This document shows positions 36,526-45,057 of a stretch of DNA of 56,331 bases, piece by piece; the first letter of the stretch is position 1, and each line of letters starts with the position of its first letter. Source of the stretch: Myxococcales bacterium (GTDB lineage: Bacteria > Myxococcota_A > Polyangia > Haliangiales > Haliangiaceae). The stretch covers positions 1-56,331 of the forward strand of contig JAQBQF010000162.1 of NCBI GenBank assembly GCA_028287115.1. Reading direction: 5' to 3'. The translations under genes were made by a program, and so were the position numbers. The notes beneath the pieces were generated by a model that worked only from the letters and a program-made list of their open reading frames with translations, was not told where the DNA came from and made no database searches.

Positions 36526-39150
36526 GTGACCACTCCCCGGCGTCCGCTGGCTCGCGCGATCTTCGACCTCTCGGGTCGCTGGTACATCGCACTCGCGTGC
36601 GTCGTCGTGCTCGCCGGCGCGGTGCTGCTGCCCGGCCTCGGCGACTTCGGACTGTGGGAGCCTCAGGAGCGGCAGCTCGCGGATCGGATCGCGCCGCGAG
36701 GCGAGCTCGTCAAGCAACAAGCAGATGCGGCGAACAAGCTCGCCGAGCAGCAAGAGACCGCACGCAAGCAACTCGAGGCGCACCAGACCGTCGAGGAGCG
36801 AGTTGCGGGGCTCAAAGCGCTGATCAAGAGCATCGTCGACCGTCCGGTGCTCGATCCGTGCCTGCATCAAGCGCCGAAAGATGCGCTCGCTCGCACGCTG
36901 ACGACACGCGCGGTTCCCTGGGGTCGCGATCACGTCAGCGACTCCGACGGCGGCAGGCGCATGCCGCTCGCGCTCCTCGGCTTCCTCACCGTGCTCGCGA
37001 CGGCGGGCGTGGCGATGCGCGGCGGTCGATCGCGCGCGGGCGTGCTCACCGCGCTCGTGCTGGTCTCGATGCCGCTCCTCGTCTTGCAATCGCGGCAGCT
37101 GACGTCCGAGATCGGCACCGCGGCGGGCGCGGCCTTGATCATCTACGGCCTCGTCGCGTTCGGGCGCGCGACCCGGCTCGGCATCATCGAATCGATCGTC
37201 GCGCTGGCCGCGCTCGCGGCGGGGCTCGTATTCGGCTTCGTATCCGGAGGCGCGCTCCTCGGTGTGCTCGTCCCCATCGGCGCGTATGCCGCCGCGGGTG
37301 GGCTCGGTGTGCCGGCGTTCCGAACGCTCGTTCGAAGCATGCGAGGGCTCGTCTTGCGGAAGCCGATCGTGCGCACCGAGGAAGACGCGCCGGTCGTCGA
37401 TCAGATCAAGGTCGTGGTCGCGACGATCGCGATGATCGCGGTGATCGGGGTGCTCGCGTACCAGCTCTATGATCTTCGCGAGCCACAACCGGGCGCGATT
37501 CCGCCGCAACGCGCGCTGTTCGGCAAGGCGATCGTGCCGAGTGGCTGCTGGTCGGAGGCGCTCGGCGCGATCTGGCGCCCCGATGACGACCTTCGCTACA
37601 TCTATGACTCGACGTTCGAGCAGATCGCGTACGGCACGTTCCCGTGGGGGATCCTCGCGCCGATCGCGATGTTCTCGCTGATCGCGTCGGCCGATCGTAA
37701 GAAGCGGCAGATCGGCGCGCTCGCACTCGCGTGGGCCGGGGGCGCGTGGATCGCGTCGGAGGCGTTCCAGCGCAAGGTCGGGTTCTCGCTATGGGCCGGG
37801 TTCCCCGCGCTCGCGCTCGCGATCGGTGTGTGGCTCGACGGCGTGTTCGCCGGCCGCGCGAAGGGCGATCGCGAGGCGATGCCGCGCGGTGCACCGTTGA
37901 TCGGCCTGTTCGTCGTGATCGCGATCCTCGATCTCGGCAAGGACATGCAGTCGTTCTCGGAGCGCGTGACCTCGATCCTCGTCGGCAACGACGCGATCCC
38001 GTATCCGACGATGTCGAAGCTGCTGTGGCTGCCGACGAAGCTGTGGATCCTGATCATCGGGCTCTATGTCGGGCTCGGGTTCGTTCTCACGATGGCACTG
38101 TGGCGCGACGATGGAGCGCAATCGCCCGAGGGGAACGACCGGAGCTCGACCGGGCCACGCGAGCTCAACCCGCTGCTCCACAACCTCGCGACGTTCGCCG
38201 TGGTCGTCGTGTTCCTTCCGATCGCGTTGCCGATCTGGATCTTCGTGCGACTGAGCTCGCCGAGGCCCGTGTTGTACCGGATGGCGGCGCAAGCCGGCGC
38301 GGCCGCGACGATCGTGTTCTCGCTCGCGATGGCGCTGTACTGGGCATTCCTCTGGCAACCGATGCTCGGGACGCACCTGTCGTCGAAGTCGATGTTCGAT
38401 ACGTACCTCGAGCTGCGCAAGCACGGCGATGCGCTCGTCGTGATGGGCGATCTCGGCGATGCCCCGTATGACTACGCGCCGGACGCCAAGCCGGAGCTCG
38501 TGCAGAGCCGCGAGCAGATCGTCGCGGCGCTCGGCCGTTCGACGCGCGTGTTCGCGATCTCGCCGCAGACCGAGCGCTGTCAGCTCCACCGCGAGATCGG
38601 CGGCAAGCCTTACTACGTGATCGACGATCGCAATCAACGCAGCTGGCTACTCTCGAACAAGGTCGACGGGACGACCGACAAGAACCCACTCGCCGCGACG
38701 ATCGTCCACACCGAACCGAAGAACATTCCGATCCGACCGAAGGGCAAGATCGTGTTCGATAGCCGGATCGAGCTGCTCGGCTGGGACATCCCGAAGACCG
38801 TCGATCGCGGCGCGAAGTTCGAGGTCAAGATGTTCTACAAGGTCCTCCAGCCGGTCGGCGGCGCGTGGACGGTGCTGTTCCACTTCGATGGTGCGCTGCG
38901 GTTCAACGGCGACCATCCTCCGATCGACGGCCTGTGCCAGACCTCGACGTGGCAGAAGGACGACTACATCATCGACACGCACACCGTGATCGCCGGCGGC
39001 GGCGCGTTCGCCGGAGGCAAGTACGAGGTGTGGACCGGCTTCTTCACCGGCTCGAACCCGAACTGGAAGAACATGCCGGTGAGCGAAGCGCCCGGTGACA
39101 TGCGCGACACCGCGGATCGCGTGAAGATCACGTCGATCACACTCGAATGA
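36526..39150 (+). CDS. GT39-like membrane glycosyltransferase with coiled-coil loop
   Basis: An 874-residue membrane protein. The first span (about 19-38) is followed by GLGDFGLWEPQERQLAD, which matches the acidic first-loop motif of ArnT/PMT-type GT-C transferases (D-x-WEP-x-E). Unlike those, the loop continues as a 50-residue helix rich in K, Q and E (KQQADAANKLAEQQETARKQ) that should form a coiled coil. About ten spans follow, and the last 250 residues are a soluble beta-rich domain. It probably moves a sugar from a lipid to a surface acceptor. Its stop overlaps the PilZ gene start by 4 nt. Confidence 0.75.
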   Translation: MTTPRRPLARAIFDLSGRWYIALACVVVLAGAVLLPGLGDFGLWEPQERQLADRIAPRGELVKQQADAANKLAEQQETARKQLEAHQTVEERVAGLKALIKSIVDRPVLDPCLHQAPKDALARTLTTRAVPWGRDHVSDSDGGRRMPLALLGFLTVLATAGVAMRGGRSRAGVLTALVLVSMPLLVLQSRQLTSEIGTAAGAALIIYGLVAFGRATRLGIIESIVALAALAAGLVFGFVSGGALLGVLVPIGAYAAAGGLGVPAFRTLVRSMRGLVLRKPIVRTEEDAPVVDQIKVVVATIAMIAVIGVLAYQLYDLREPQPGAIPPQRALFGKAIVPSGCWSEALGAIWRPDDDLRYIYDSTFEQIAYGTFPWGILAPIAMFSLIASADRKKRQIGALALAWAGGAWIASEAFQRKVGFSLWAGFPALALAIGVWLDGVFAGRAKGDREAMPRGAPLIGLFVVIAILDLGKDMQSFSERVTSILVGNDAIPYPTMSKLLWLPTKLWILIIGLYVGLGFVLTMALWRDDGAQSPEGNDRSSTGPRELNPLLHNLATFAVVVVFLPIALPIWIFVRLSSPRPVLYRMAAQAGAAATIVFSLAMALYWAFLWQPMLGTHLSSKSMFDTYLELRKHGDALVVMGDLGDAPYDYAPDAKPELVQSREQIVAALGRSTRVFAISPQTERCQLHREIGGKPYYVIDDRNQRSWLLSNKVDGTTDKNPLAATIVHTEPKNIPIRPKGKIVFDSRIELLGWDIPKTVDRGAKFEVKMFYKVLQPVGGAWTVLFHFDGALRFNGDHPPIDGLCQTSTWQKDDYIIDTHTVIAGGGAFAGGKYEVWTGFFTGSNPNWKNMPVSEAPGDMRDTADRVKITSITLE

Positions 39151-39581
39151 ATCGACGATTGACGGCGATCTCGACCCGAGGGTATGACGGCCTCGACATG
39201 AAGGCCAAGGGGAGCACAGCCGAGGTGCCAATCACGGGCAGTGACCGCCGCGCCGCGACCCGCGTACTCGTCGATCTGCAGGTCGACTACGCGAGCGAAG
39301 ACAACTACCTGTTCGCGTACATCACGGACATCAGCGAGACCGGCATCTTCGTGCGGACGACCACGCCGGAGCAGCCGGGCACGCATCTCAACTTGCGCTT
39401 CCAGCCCGATGACGAGGGCCCGCAGATCCAAGTCGAAGGCACCGTGATCTGGGTCAATCCGTTCCGTCCCGGTGTTCCCGACAATCTTCATCCGGGCATG
39501 GGGATTCGGTTCGTCGAGCTCGATGACGAGCTGCGAGACCGGCTCCTCGAGCTGATCCGTCGCTTCGCATACCTCAGCTGA
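39147..39581 (+). CDS. PilZ-domain protein (TIGR02266-like)
   Basis: A 144-residue protein. The cyclic-di-GMP-binding motifs of PilZ are present: RRAATRVLV (RxxxR) and DISETGIFVRT (DxSxxG), with VEGTVIWVNPFRPG and HPGMGIRFV after. It fits the short PilZ proteins common in myxobacteria. ATG 39147 overlaps the GT39-like stop (ATGA), and its own stop overlaps the Usp start (TGATG). ATG 39198 is a second in-frame choice. It may sense c-di-GMP or only look like a binder; the first motif is intact. Confidence 0.85.
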   Translation: MNRRLTAISTRGYDGLDMKAKGSTAEVPITGSDRRAATRVLVDLQVDYASEDNYLFAYITDISETGIFVRTTTPEQPGTHLNLRFQPDDEGPQIQVEGTVIWVNPFRPGVPDNLHPGMGIRFVELDDELRDRLLELIRRFAYLS

Positions 39582-40846
39582 TGACGATCATCTGTGGCAC
39601 TGATCTTTCGGACGCGAGCCGGGGTGCGCTCGATGTCGCAGCCGCGCTCGCGATCTTGCGTGGCGATAGCGAGCTCGTCCTCGTTCACGTGATCGATCCG
39701 GAGGCGGGCGGCGCGGCGACCCGCGAAGAGTCGATCGATCGGGCCCGCGCGGAGCTCGATGCCGAGGCGGCGCGGATCAAGGGTCCGATCGTTCGCTCCG
39801 AGCTGATCGTGGGGCCGCCCCACACCACGCTGATCTCGGTCGCCGACACCGAGGCCTCCGATCTGATCGTGATCGCCGCGCGTTCGACGCCCGGCGAAGG
39901 CGGTCACCTGCGTCTCGGTTCGACCGCCGATCACGTGATCGCCCGCGCGCGGGTGCCGGTGATCGTCGTCCGCGATCCGGCACCGTGGCTCGCGTTCGCG
40001 CAGAGCACCTCGCGACCGTTGCGCGTGCTCCTCGGGATCGACGATTCGGTCGCCTGCGATCTCGGTATCCAGTGGGTTCACGGCTTGCGCAAGCGAGGGC
40101 CCGTCGAGGTCGTGCTCGGCGCGATCTACTACCCCGATGATGCCGCCGCCTATTACGGCGTCCACGCCGAGACCCTCGTCGATCGCGACCCGGAGATCGA
40201 GCGGTTGCTGTCGCGTGATCTGATCCGCCGCTTCGGTGTCGCCGAGCGCGTGAGCGCGAAGCCACGCCGCGGCCTCGGCCGGATCGGCGACCACGTCGTC
40301 GAGCTTGCCCGCGAGGAGGCGGTGGACGTGATCGTCGTCGGCACCGGACAGAAGACCGGGCTCGATCGCCTCGGGTCGGTGTCATCGATCATCGTCAACG
40401 ATGCGTCGCAGTCGATCGTCTGTGTGCCGCCGAACGCGGCGATCCCGACGTTGACCGTTCCCGCGGTCGCGAGTGCGCTCGTCGCAACCGACCTGTCGCC
40501 GTTCGCGAACCGCGCCGTACCCTACGCGTTCGGCTTGACCCCGGAAGGCGGCGACGTCCACGTCGTCCACGTGATCAAGGACGGTGCCGAGGTCGACGAC
40601 GCCGAGCTGACCCGCGCACTCTATGCGCTCGCACCCGTCGGATCGAAGCGCAACGTCAGCGCTCACATCGTTCGGGGCGAGGACGCCGCGACCGTACTGG
40701 CGCAAACGGCGGCGCGCCTCGGCGCGGACGTCATCTGTATCGCCTCGCACGGCCGGTCCGGCATTACGCGTGCGCTCGTCGGCTCGGTCGCGGATCGGCT
40801 GCTGCGCGCGACGCGCAAGCCGGTCCTCGTGCTCCGCCCGGCGTGA
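39581..40846 (+). CDS. Triple-domain universal stress protein
   Basis: A 421-residue protein made of three Usp domains: about 1-130 (IICGTDLSDASRGAL to VPVIVVRD), 140-285 (VLLGIDDSV to SQSIVCV) and 298-421 (ALVATDLSPFANRAV to KPVLVLRP). The ATP-binding glycine motif G-x2-G-x8/9-G-S is clearest in the last (HGRSGITRALVGS) and present in the second (GTGQKTGLDRLGS); the first has a variant. Most Usp proteins have one or two domains. It is coupled to the PilZ gene. A role in stress or signalling is likely. Confidence 0.87.
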   Translation: MTIICGTDLSDASRGALDVAAALAILRGDSELVLVHVIDPEAGGAATREESIDRARAELDAEAARIKGPIVRSELIVGPPHTTLISVADTEASDLIVIAARSTPGEGGHLRLGSTADHVIARARVPVIVVRDPAPWLAFAQSTSRPLRVLLGIDDSVACDLGIQWVHGLRKRGPVEVVLGAIYYPDDAAAYYGVHAETLVDRDPEIERLLSRDLIRRFGVAERVSAKPRRGLGRIGDHVVELAREEAVDVIVVGTGQKTGLDRLGSVSSIIVNDASQSIVCVPPNAAIPTLTVPAVASALVATDLSPFANRAVPYAFGLTPEGGDVHVVHVIKDGAEVDDAELTRALYALAPVGSKRNVSAHIVRGEDAATVLAQTAARLGADVICIASHGRSGITRALVGSVADRLLRATRKPVLVLRPA

Positions 40847-40894
40847 TCAACGTTGCGACGTCAAAGCCACTGTTGATAGCGACGAACGGTCTCG

Positions 40895-41410
40895 TTAGCG
40901 AAGCGCGTTCGAACGACCCTGCAGCTTGAGCAGGCCGCGGACCTCGAGCTGACGGACGCGTTCGCGTGTCAGGTTCGTGACCGCGCCGATCTCTTCGAGC
41001 GTCAGGCCGCCTGCGTCGGCGACATCGAGTGCGCAGGTCTGCGCCAGCTCCCAAGGCTCGAGATCGGGGAAGTTGATCTTGATCGAGCCAGTCTCGGGAT
41101 TGATGTCGAGATAGAGGTGGTGCTTGCACGCGACCCACGGACACGGTCGCGCCTCCTCTTTGCATTCCGCCCGCGTCTTCGGCCTCTCGATATCGACGAC
41201 CGGCGGATACATCATCGCGCCCAGACGCAGCTCGGCCATCGTCAGCCGCTTCATCGCGATCGTCTTGCTCCGAGGTCGGGTTCGCTTCGTGCGCGAACGG
41301 ACCTTTCGGCTGACCGCGGGAATCTCGACTGCCGCCCCCAATCCCTGCCTGTCGATCTCCGTCGTCACCAAATCGTCATCGAACTCGCCCTGTCGATCTT
41401 CGGCGTTCAT
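40895..41410 (-). CDS. Sigma-70 region-4-like regulator with Cys/His motif
   Basis: A 171-residue protein; SD GAGGAAGG precedes ATG 41410. The C-terminal 45 residues ([21 protein letters not shown], one helix-turn-helix) match sigma-70 region 4, which contacts the -35 element. Before it is [16 protein letters not shown], with two Cys and two His, and [13 protein letters not shown]. The N-terminus is basic. It lacks region 2, so it is not a normal sigma factor; family members with this layout are frequent in Myxococcota and of unknown target. Confidence 0.8.
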   Translation of the reverse strand: MNAEDRQGEFDDDLVTTEIDRQGLGAAVEIPAVSRKVRSRTKRTRPRSKTIAMKRLTMAELRLGAMMYPPVVDIERPKTRAECKEEARPCPWVACKHHLYLDINPETGSIKINFPDLEPWELAQTCALDVADAGGLTLEEIGAVTNLTRERVRQLEVRGLLKLQGRSNALR

Positions 41411-41481
41411 GACCTTCCTCGCTGCCGCCTAGCCGACGGCCACCCGAGACGACCTTAAGTTGGCTCGATCCACTTGCCAAG

Positions 41482-42093
41482 GTGACGATGCAGAAACTTT
41501 CGAAGAAGAGATCTCGGCGCTATCAAATTGCCCGGGAAGTTGGCACGCGGTATGAGGCGCGCACGATGGCGATGACATGGGGCGGAGCGCGCGAGGGCGC
41601 GGGACGGCGGGCGCGAGGGCCGATCGCGAGCGAGCCGCACAGGCGGAGGCCGATGATTTCGGCGCGGTTTCCGGTCCACATCACCGCGCGCGTCGTTCCG
41701 GCGCTCCGCGGGCTCGCCCGGCGGATGTCCTATCGCGCGATTCGCGGAGCAATTACGAAGTCATTCGCGCGCAGCGACTTTCGCGTCGTTCAGCTCGCGG
41801 TGTCGCGCCACCGGCTCGAGCTCGTCGTCGAGGCCGAGGATAAGTTTGCACTCGCGCGCGGCATGCAAGGCCTGCAAGTCGCGGCGGCGCGCGCGCTCAA
41901 TCGCGCGGCCTCGCGTCGCGGTACCGTGTTCCCGGATCGTTATCGCGCACGGATCCTGAACACGCGATCCGTGGTGCGCGCGGCGATCGCACATCTCCCC
42001 ACGTCGCGCTCGCGCGAAGCCTGGCCGCAGACCTGGCTCCTCGTGATCGAGCTCGCGCGATCGGCGCGCCGCGACCGCAAAGCCTCCGGGTGA
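41482..42093 (+). CDS. REP-associated (Y1/TnpA-REP) transposase-like protein, likely inactive
   Basis: A 203-residue protein at most; the core may start at M29 or M31 (41566 or 41572) before WGGAREGAGRRARG, the usual RAYT opening. Then follow PHRRRP, RFPVHITARVV, FRVVQLAV, GMQGLQVAAARALNRA and RGTVFPDRYRARIL, which fit deltaproteobacterial REP-associated tyrosine transposases. The catalytic HUH motif, normally SNHLHLLVEA, reads SRHRLELVVEA here, so the second His is missing. The Tyr in PDRY is kept. It may be a dead or repurposed enzyme. The REP-like repeats in this window could be its substrate family. Confidence 0.75.
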   Translation: MTMQKLSKKRSRRYQIAREVGTRYEARTMAMTWGGAREGAGRRARGPIASEPHRRRPMISARFPVHITARVVPALRGLARRMSYRAIRGAITKSFARSDFRVVQLAVSRHRLELVVEAEDKFALARGMQGLQVAAARALNRAASRRGTVFPDRYRARILNTRSVVRAAIAHLPTSRSREAWPQTWLLVIELARSARRDRKASG

Positions 42094-42106
42094 CCGAAGC
42101 CGCGGA

Positions 42107-42310
42107 TCAGCTCTCTTCGTCCGTGCTGGGCGACGAAGAGGGCGCCGCGCCGCCCGCGCTCTCCGGTGCTTCCGGTACCCGATAGTCCTCGTTCAGCCAG
42201 CGTCCGAGATCGAGGAGATGACAGCGCTCGCTGCAGAACGGAAACAGCTTGTTGCCGTCCTTGGTCGCCGGTTTCTTGCAGGTTGGACAGCGGGTCGGTC
42301 TTGCAGTCAT
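42107..42310 (-). CDS. yacG: DNA gyrase inhibitor / zinc protein YacG
   Basis: A 67-residue protein with the YacG zinc site CPTCKKP and CSERCHLLDLG, then RWLNEDYRVP, the family's conserved end. A Ser/Pro-rich tail follows. YacG binds GyrB and inhibits gyrase in E. coli. Its ATG lies within the last codons of the sigma-54 activator gene (overlap 42307-42310), so it is translated from the same message. It is usually beside coaE, which is not found here. Confidence 0.92.
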   Translation of the reverse strand: MTARPTRCPTCKKPATKDGNKLFPFCSERCHLLDLGRWLNEDYRVPEAPESAGGAAPSSSPSTDEES

Positions 42311-43755
42311 GTTCCGGTTCCGAGGCCGAGCGCGTTCGCCCGGGCGTCGAGGTAGCCGCGCGAGATGCCAAGCTCCACGGCAGCCGCGTCGCGATCGCCG
42401 ACATGACGTCCGAGTGCCGCGACGAGCGCTTCGGCTTCGGCGGTGTCGACGACGTCGCGCAGCTGCCGCGCCGCGCCGATCGCGATGCCCGCGACGCGAG
42501 GCGAGACCATGCTGGCGGTTAGCTCCTGCGCATCACCGGCGAGGACGAGCATCCGCTCGATCTCGTTCTCGAGCTCGCGGATATTGCCCGGCCATGGATA
42601 CGCCACGAGGCGGGCCAGTGCGCCTTGCGAGAGATGCGCTGTCGTGCCGTTCGGCCGCCCGTGCTTGCCGACAAAGAATTGCGCGAGCCGTGGAATGTCC
42701 GCGACGCGATCGCGCAGCGGCGGCACCGTGATCTTGAGGACGTTGACCCGGTAGAACAAGTCCTCGCGGAATTGCTTGTGCTGGACCATCGTCGCGAGGT
42801 CCTTGTGCGACGCCGCGATGATCCGCACGTCGACCTTGACCGGCTTCGTACCGCCGACCGGCGTGAACGTGCTCTCTTGCAGCACGCGCAACAGCTTCAC
42901 CTGGAGCGCCGCGGACATGTCGCCGATCTCGTCGAGGAAGAACGTGCCGCCGTCCGCCACCTGGAACAGCCCGGGCTGATCCTTGACCGCGCCCGTGAAC
43001 GCGCCGCGCACGTGACCGAACAGCGCACTCTCGAGCAGGTTGTCGTTGAACGCCGAGCAGTTCTGAACGACGAACGGCTTCTTCGCGCGCGGGCCGTGAT
43101 AGTGAATCGCGCGCGCGATCAGCTCTTTGCCGGTGCCGCTCTCGCCGTGGACGAGGACTGTCGCCTCGCTCTTGACGACCTTCGTGAGCAGCTTGACGAC
43201 GTCGCGCACCGCGGGTGCATCGCCGACGATCTCCGTGAACGGATGCGTCCACGTCGTCGGTGGCACGGTCACGGGCAAGGCGCGCTCGACGGCCGCCGCC
43301 GCAGAGGCCACGAGATCGCGAATCCTCACGACATCTTGATCGGATAGCTCGGGTGCCAGCGCCGCGAGGCCCGCGGCCTCGTTCGTCGCGTTGGTTGCCT
43401 TCGTGATCAGCTGCGCGACCTCGCTCGTGGGGACGCCGTATCGCGCGCCGGTCGTGTAGACCACGCCGATCAGGCCGCTACCTCCGCGCACTGCAGCCGC
43501 GACGATCGTCAGTCCCGCATGACAGCGCTGGACGACGACATCGTCTTTTTTCTTGGCGAGCATCGAAGCGGCCTCGCGCAACGCCGCGGCGCACGCGCTG
43601 CCCGGCTGGCTGCGCAAGGTCTCGCAACCCGCGTGTGACGTGCGTTCGTAGCCGCTGCCGTCGGCCTCCGCCAGCCCGAGCTCGAGTCCCCACCAGCGAC
43701 GCAGGAGACTGCGCGCGAGCGCGACTTCGGGAAGAGAGTCGAAGCTCAGTACCAC
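42307..43755 (-). CDS. Sigma-54-dependent transcriptional activator
   Basis: A 482-residue protein. About 180 N-terminal residues look like a GAF-type sensor. The AAA+ domain has Walker [18 protein letters not shown], the sigma-54 contact loop GAFTGA, Walker [13 protein letters not shown], and [10 protein letters not shown] and [11 protein letters not shown]. The C-terminus carries a Fis-like helix-turn-helix ([23 protein letters not shown]), slightly altered from the usual TLYRKL end. It activates RpoN-dependent promoters in response to an unknown signal. GTG 43755 has TATAGT 7 nt upstream. yacG follows by overlap. Confidence 0.93.
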   Translation of the reverse strand: MVLSFDSLPEVALARSLLRRWWGLELGLAEADGSGYERTSHAGCETLRSQPGSACAAALREAASMLAKKKDDVVVQRCHAGLTIVAAAVRGGSGLIGVVYTTGARYGVPTSEVAQLITKATNATNEAAGLAALAPELSDQDVVRIRDLVASAAAAVERALPVTVPPTTWTHPFTEIVGDAPAVRDVVKLLTKVVKSEATVLVHGESGTGKELIARAIHYHGPRAKKPFVVQNCSAFNDNLLESALFGHVRGAFTGAVKDQPGLFQVADGGTFFLDEIGDMSAALQVKLLRVLQESTFTPVGGTKPVKVDVRIIAASHKDLATMVQHKQFREDLFYRVNVLKITVPPLRDRVADIPRLAQFFVGKHGRPNGTTAHLSQGALARLVAYPWPGNIRELENEIERMLVLAGDAQELTASMVSPRVAGIAIGAARQLRDVVDTAEAEALVAALGRHVGDRDAAAVELGISRGYLDARANALGLGTGT

Positions 43756-43762
43756 CGGGGCG

Positions 43763-43768
43763 ACTATA
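43763..43768 (-). promoter_or_regulatory. -10-like box of the sigma-54 activator gene
   Basis: Reads TATAGT on the minus strand (5 of 6 to consensus), 7 nt before GTG 43755. It agrees with a leaderless message. Confidence 0.5.
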
Positions 43769-43795
43769 GCGGCTAACCCGCGCGACGACGAGTCG

Positions 43796-44704
43796 TCAGC
43801 GCGCCGACCATCTTCCGAGTGTTACCTCACGCGCCTTCCCCTCACGCACGAGCTTGTCGAGGTGCGCCAGAAGCGATCGCTCGGCGAGAGGCCACAACAT
43901 CCGCGGCGTATCGGCGTAGACCTCCGGAACGAGCTCGCCGAGCGACGCATCGACGTGGGCCGAGAGCGCCGCGACCACGCGATCCTCGCGCATCGTGCGG
44001 TGTGCGATGTATTCGCGCAGCTTGCGATGCCCATCAGGAATCGTCGGTCCATGCGCGGGATACAAGGTCGCTTGCGGACGCGCGAGCAGCCGCCCGAGTG
44101 ACGCGATGTAGAGCGCCATGTCGCCCTCACTCGGATCGATCAAGATCGTCCCGAGGCCCGCGACCATGTCGCCTGCGATGATCGATTGATCGATCTCGAA
44201 GCACAGATGGCCGTCGGCATGCCCCGGCGTATGGAGCGCGGTGGCCCCGCCGATCACGTCACCATCGGCCACGAGCGTATCTACCGCGATCACGCCGTCG
44301 AGCCGGCGCGCCGTGAGCACATGCGCAGCGATCGGGACTTGCCATCGTGCCGCGAGCGCCGCCGCCCCACCGACGTGATCCCCGTGATGGTGCGTGAGCC
44401 AGATGCCCGCGAGTGGTCGGCCTGCCGAGGCTTCCGCGGCGACCACCTCATTAAGTACTTGCTGCTGATCGGGGTACGGGGACCCGGGATCGACCGCAAA
44501 CTGAGGCCCCTGCTCGGGTCCGACCAGGTAAGCGTTCGTGTGTGCAGCCGGCGGGAGGGTGGGGGTTCGCAGTGCAAGCACGCGAATCCTCGGCGCAACC
44601 TGGATGAGCGACGTGGCAACCTCGCCCGCCGTGACGGGCGCCACCGCGCGCACCTGTTCGTACAGTGCGTCGACCGTGGGTTTATCGTTCCGGGCGTTCC
44701 CCAT
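43796..44704 (-). CDS. Metallo-beta-lactamase-fold hydrolase (LACTB2-like)
   Basis: A 302-residue protein. The zinc motif GIWLTHHHGDHVGGAAAL is intact, with further ligands in HTPGHADGHLCFE, IIAGDMVAG and YPAHGP. The C-terminal 70 residues (a winged-helix-like end, LLAHLDKLVREGKAREV) match the LACTB2/hydroxyacylglutathione-hydrolase-like group, whose human member is an endoribonuclease. The substrate here is not known. It faces away from the small gene at 44768, with a 63-bp gap. Confidence 0.85.
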   Translation of the reverse strand: MGNARNDKPTVDALYEQVRAVAPVTAGEVATSLIQVAPRIRVLALRTPTLPPAAHTNAYLVGPEQGPQFAVDPGSPYPDQQQVLNEVVAAEASAGRPLAGIWLTHHHGDHVGGAAALAARWQVPIAAHVLTARRLDGVIAVDTLVADGDVIGGATALHTPGHADGHLCFEIDQSIIAGDMVAGLGTILIDPSEGDMALYIASLGRLLARPQATLYPAHGPTIPDGHRKLREYIAHRTMREDRVVAALSAHVDASLGELVPEVYADTPRMLWPLAERSLLAHLDKLVREGKAREVTLGRWSAR

Positions 44705-44767
44705 GCTTCACCCGCAAAGAGGATGACGGCGCCACTCGCATCTCCTAGACTATAGACAAGCGCACCC

Positions 44768-45052
44768 ATGGTCAGCGTCACGGCACGCAAGATTCGCGAG
44801 CTCGGAGGGACTGAACGTCCTGGTGGTTCGAGCGGGCGTCTCTACACTGGCTACTTGATCTCGTACCCGTTCATCGGACGCGGCATGGTGATCTTTCGCG
44901 ACCCGCACGGCCATCGCATGATCACGACGCCGGTGAAGCGCGTGCTCGGCGAGCCCGGCGGCAAGATGATCTACGTCGAGACCGAGAACAGCGTCTACCG
45001 CCTCGAGATCCACGGCGAGCCGCTGTTCCCGATGCGCGCCGCGGGCGAGTAG
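44768..45052 (+). CDS. Small conserved-looking hypothetical protein
   Basis: A 94-residue protein with beta-rich character: LYTGYLISYPFIGRGMVIFRD, then RMITTPVKRVLGE and MIYVETENSVYRLEI. No signal peptide and no recognised family. A TATAGA/TAGACT stretch 14-20 bp upstream could be its promoter. The end lies 5 bp from the opposite-strand ATPase gene. Confidence 0.6.
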   Translation: MVSVTARKIRELGGTERPGGSSGRLYTGYLISYPFIGRGMVIFRDPHGHRMITTPVKRVLGEPGGKMIYVETENSVYRLEIHGEPLFPMRAAGE

Positions 45053-45057
45053 CTTAG

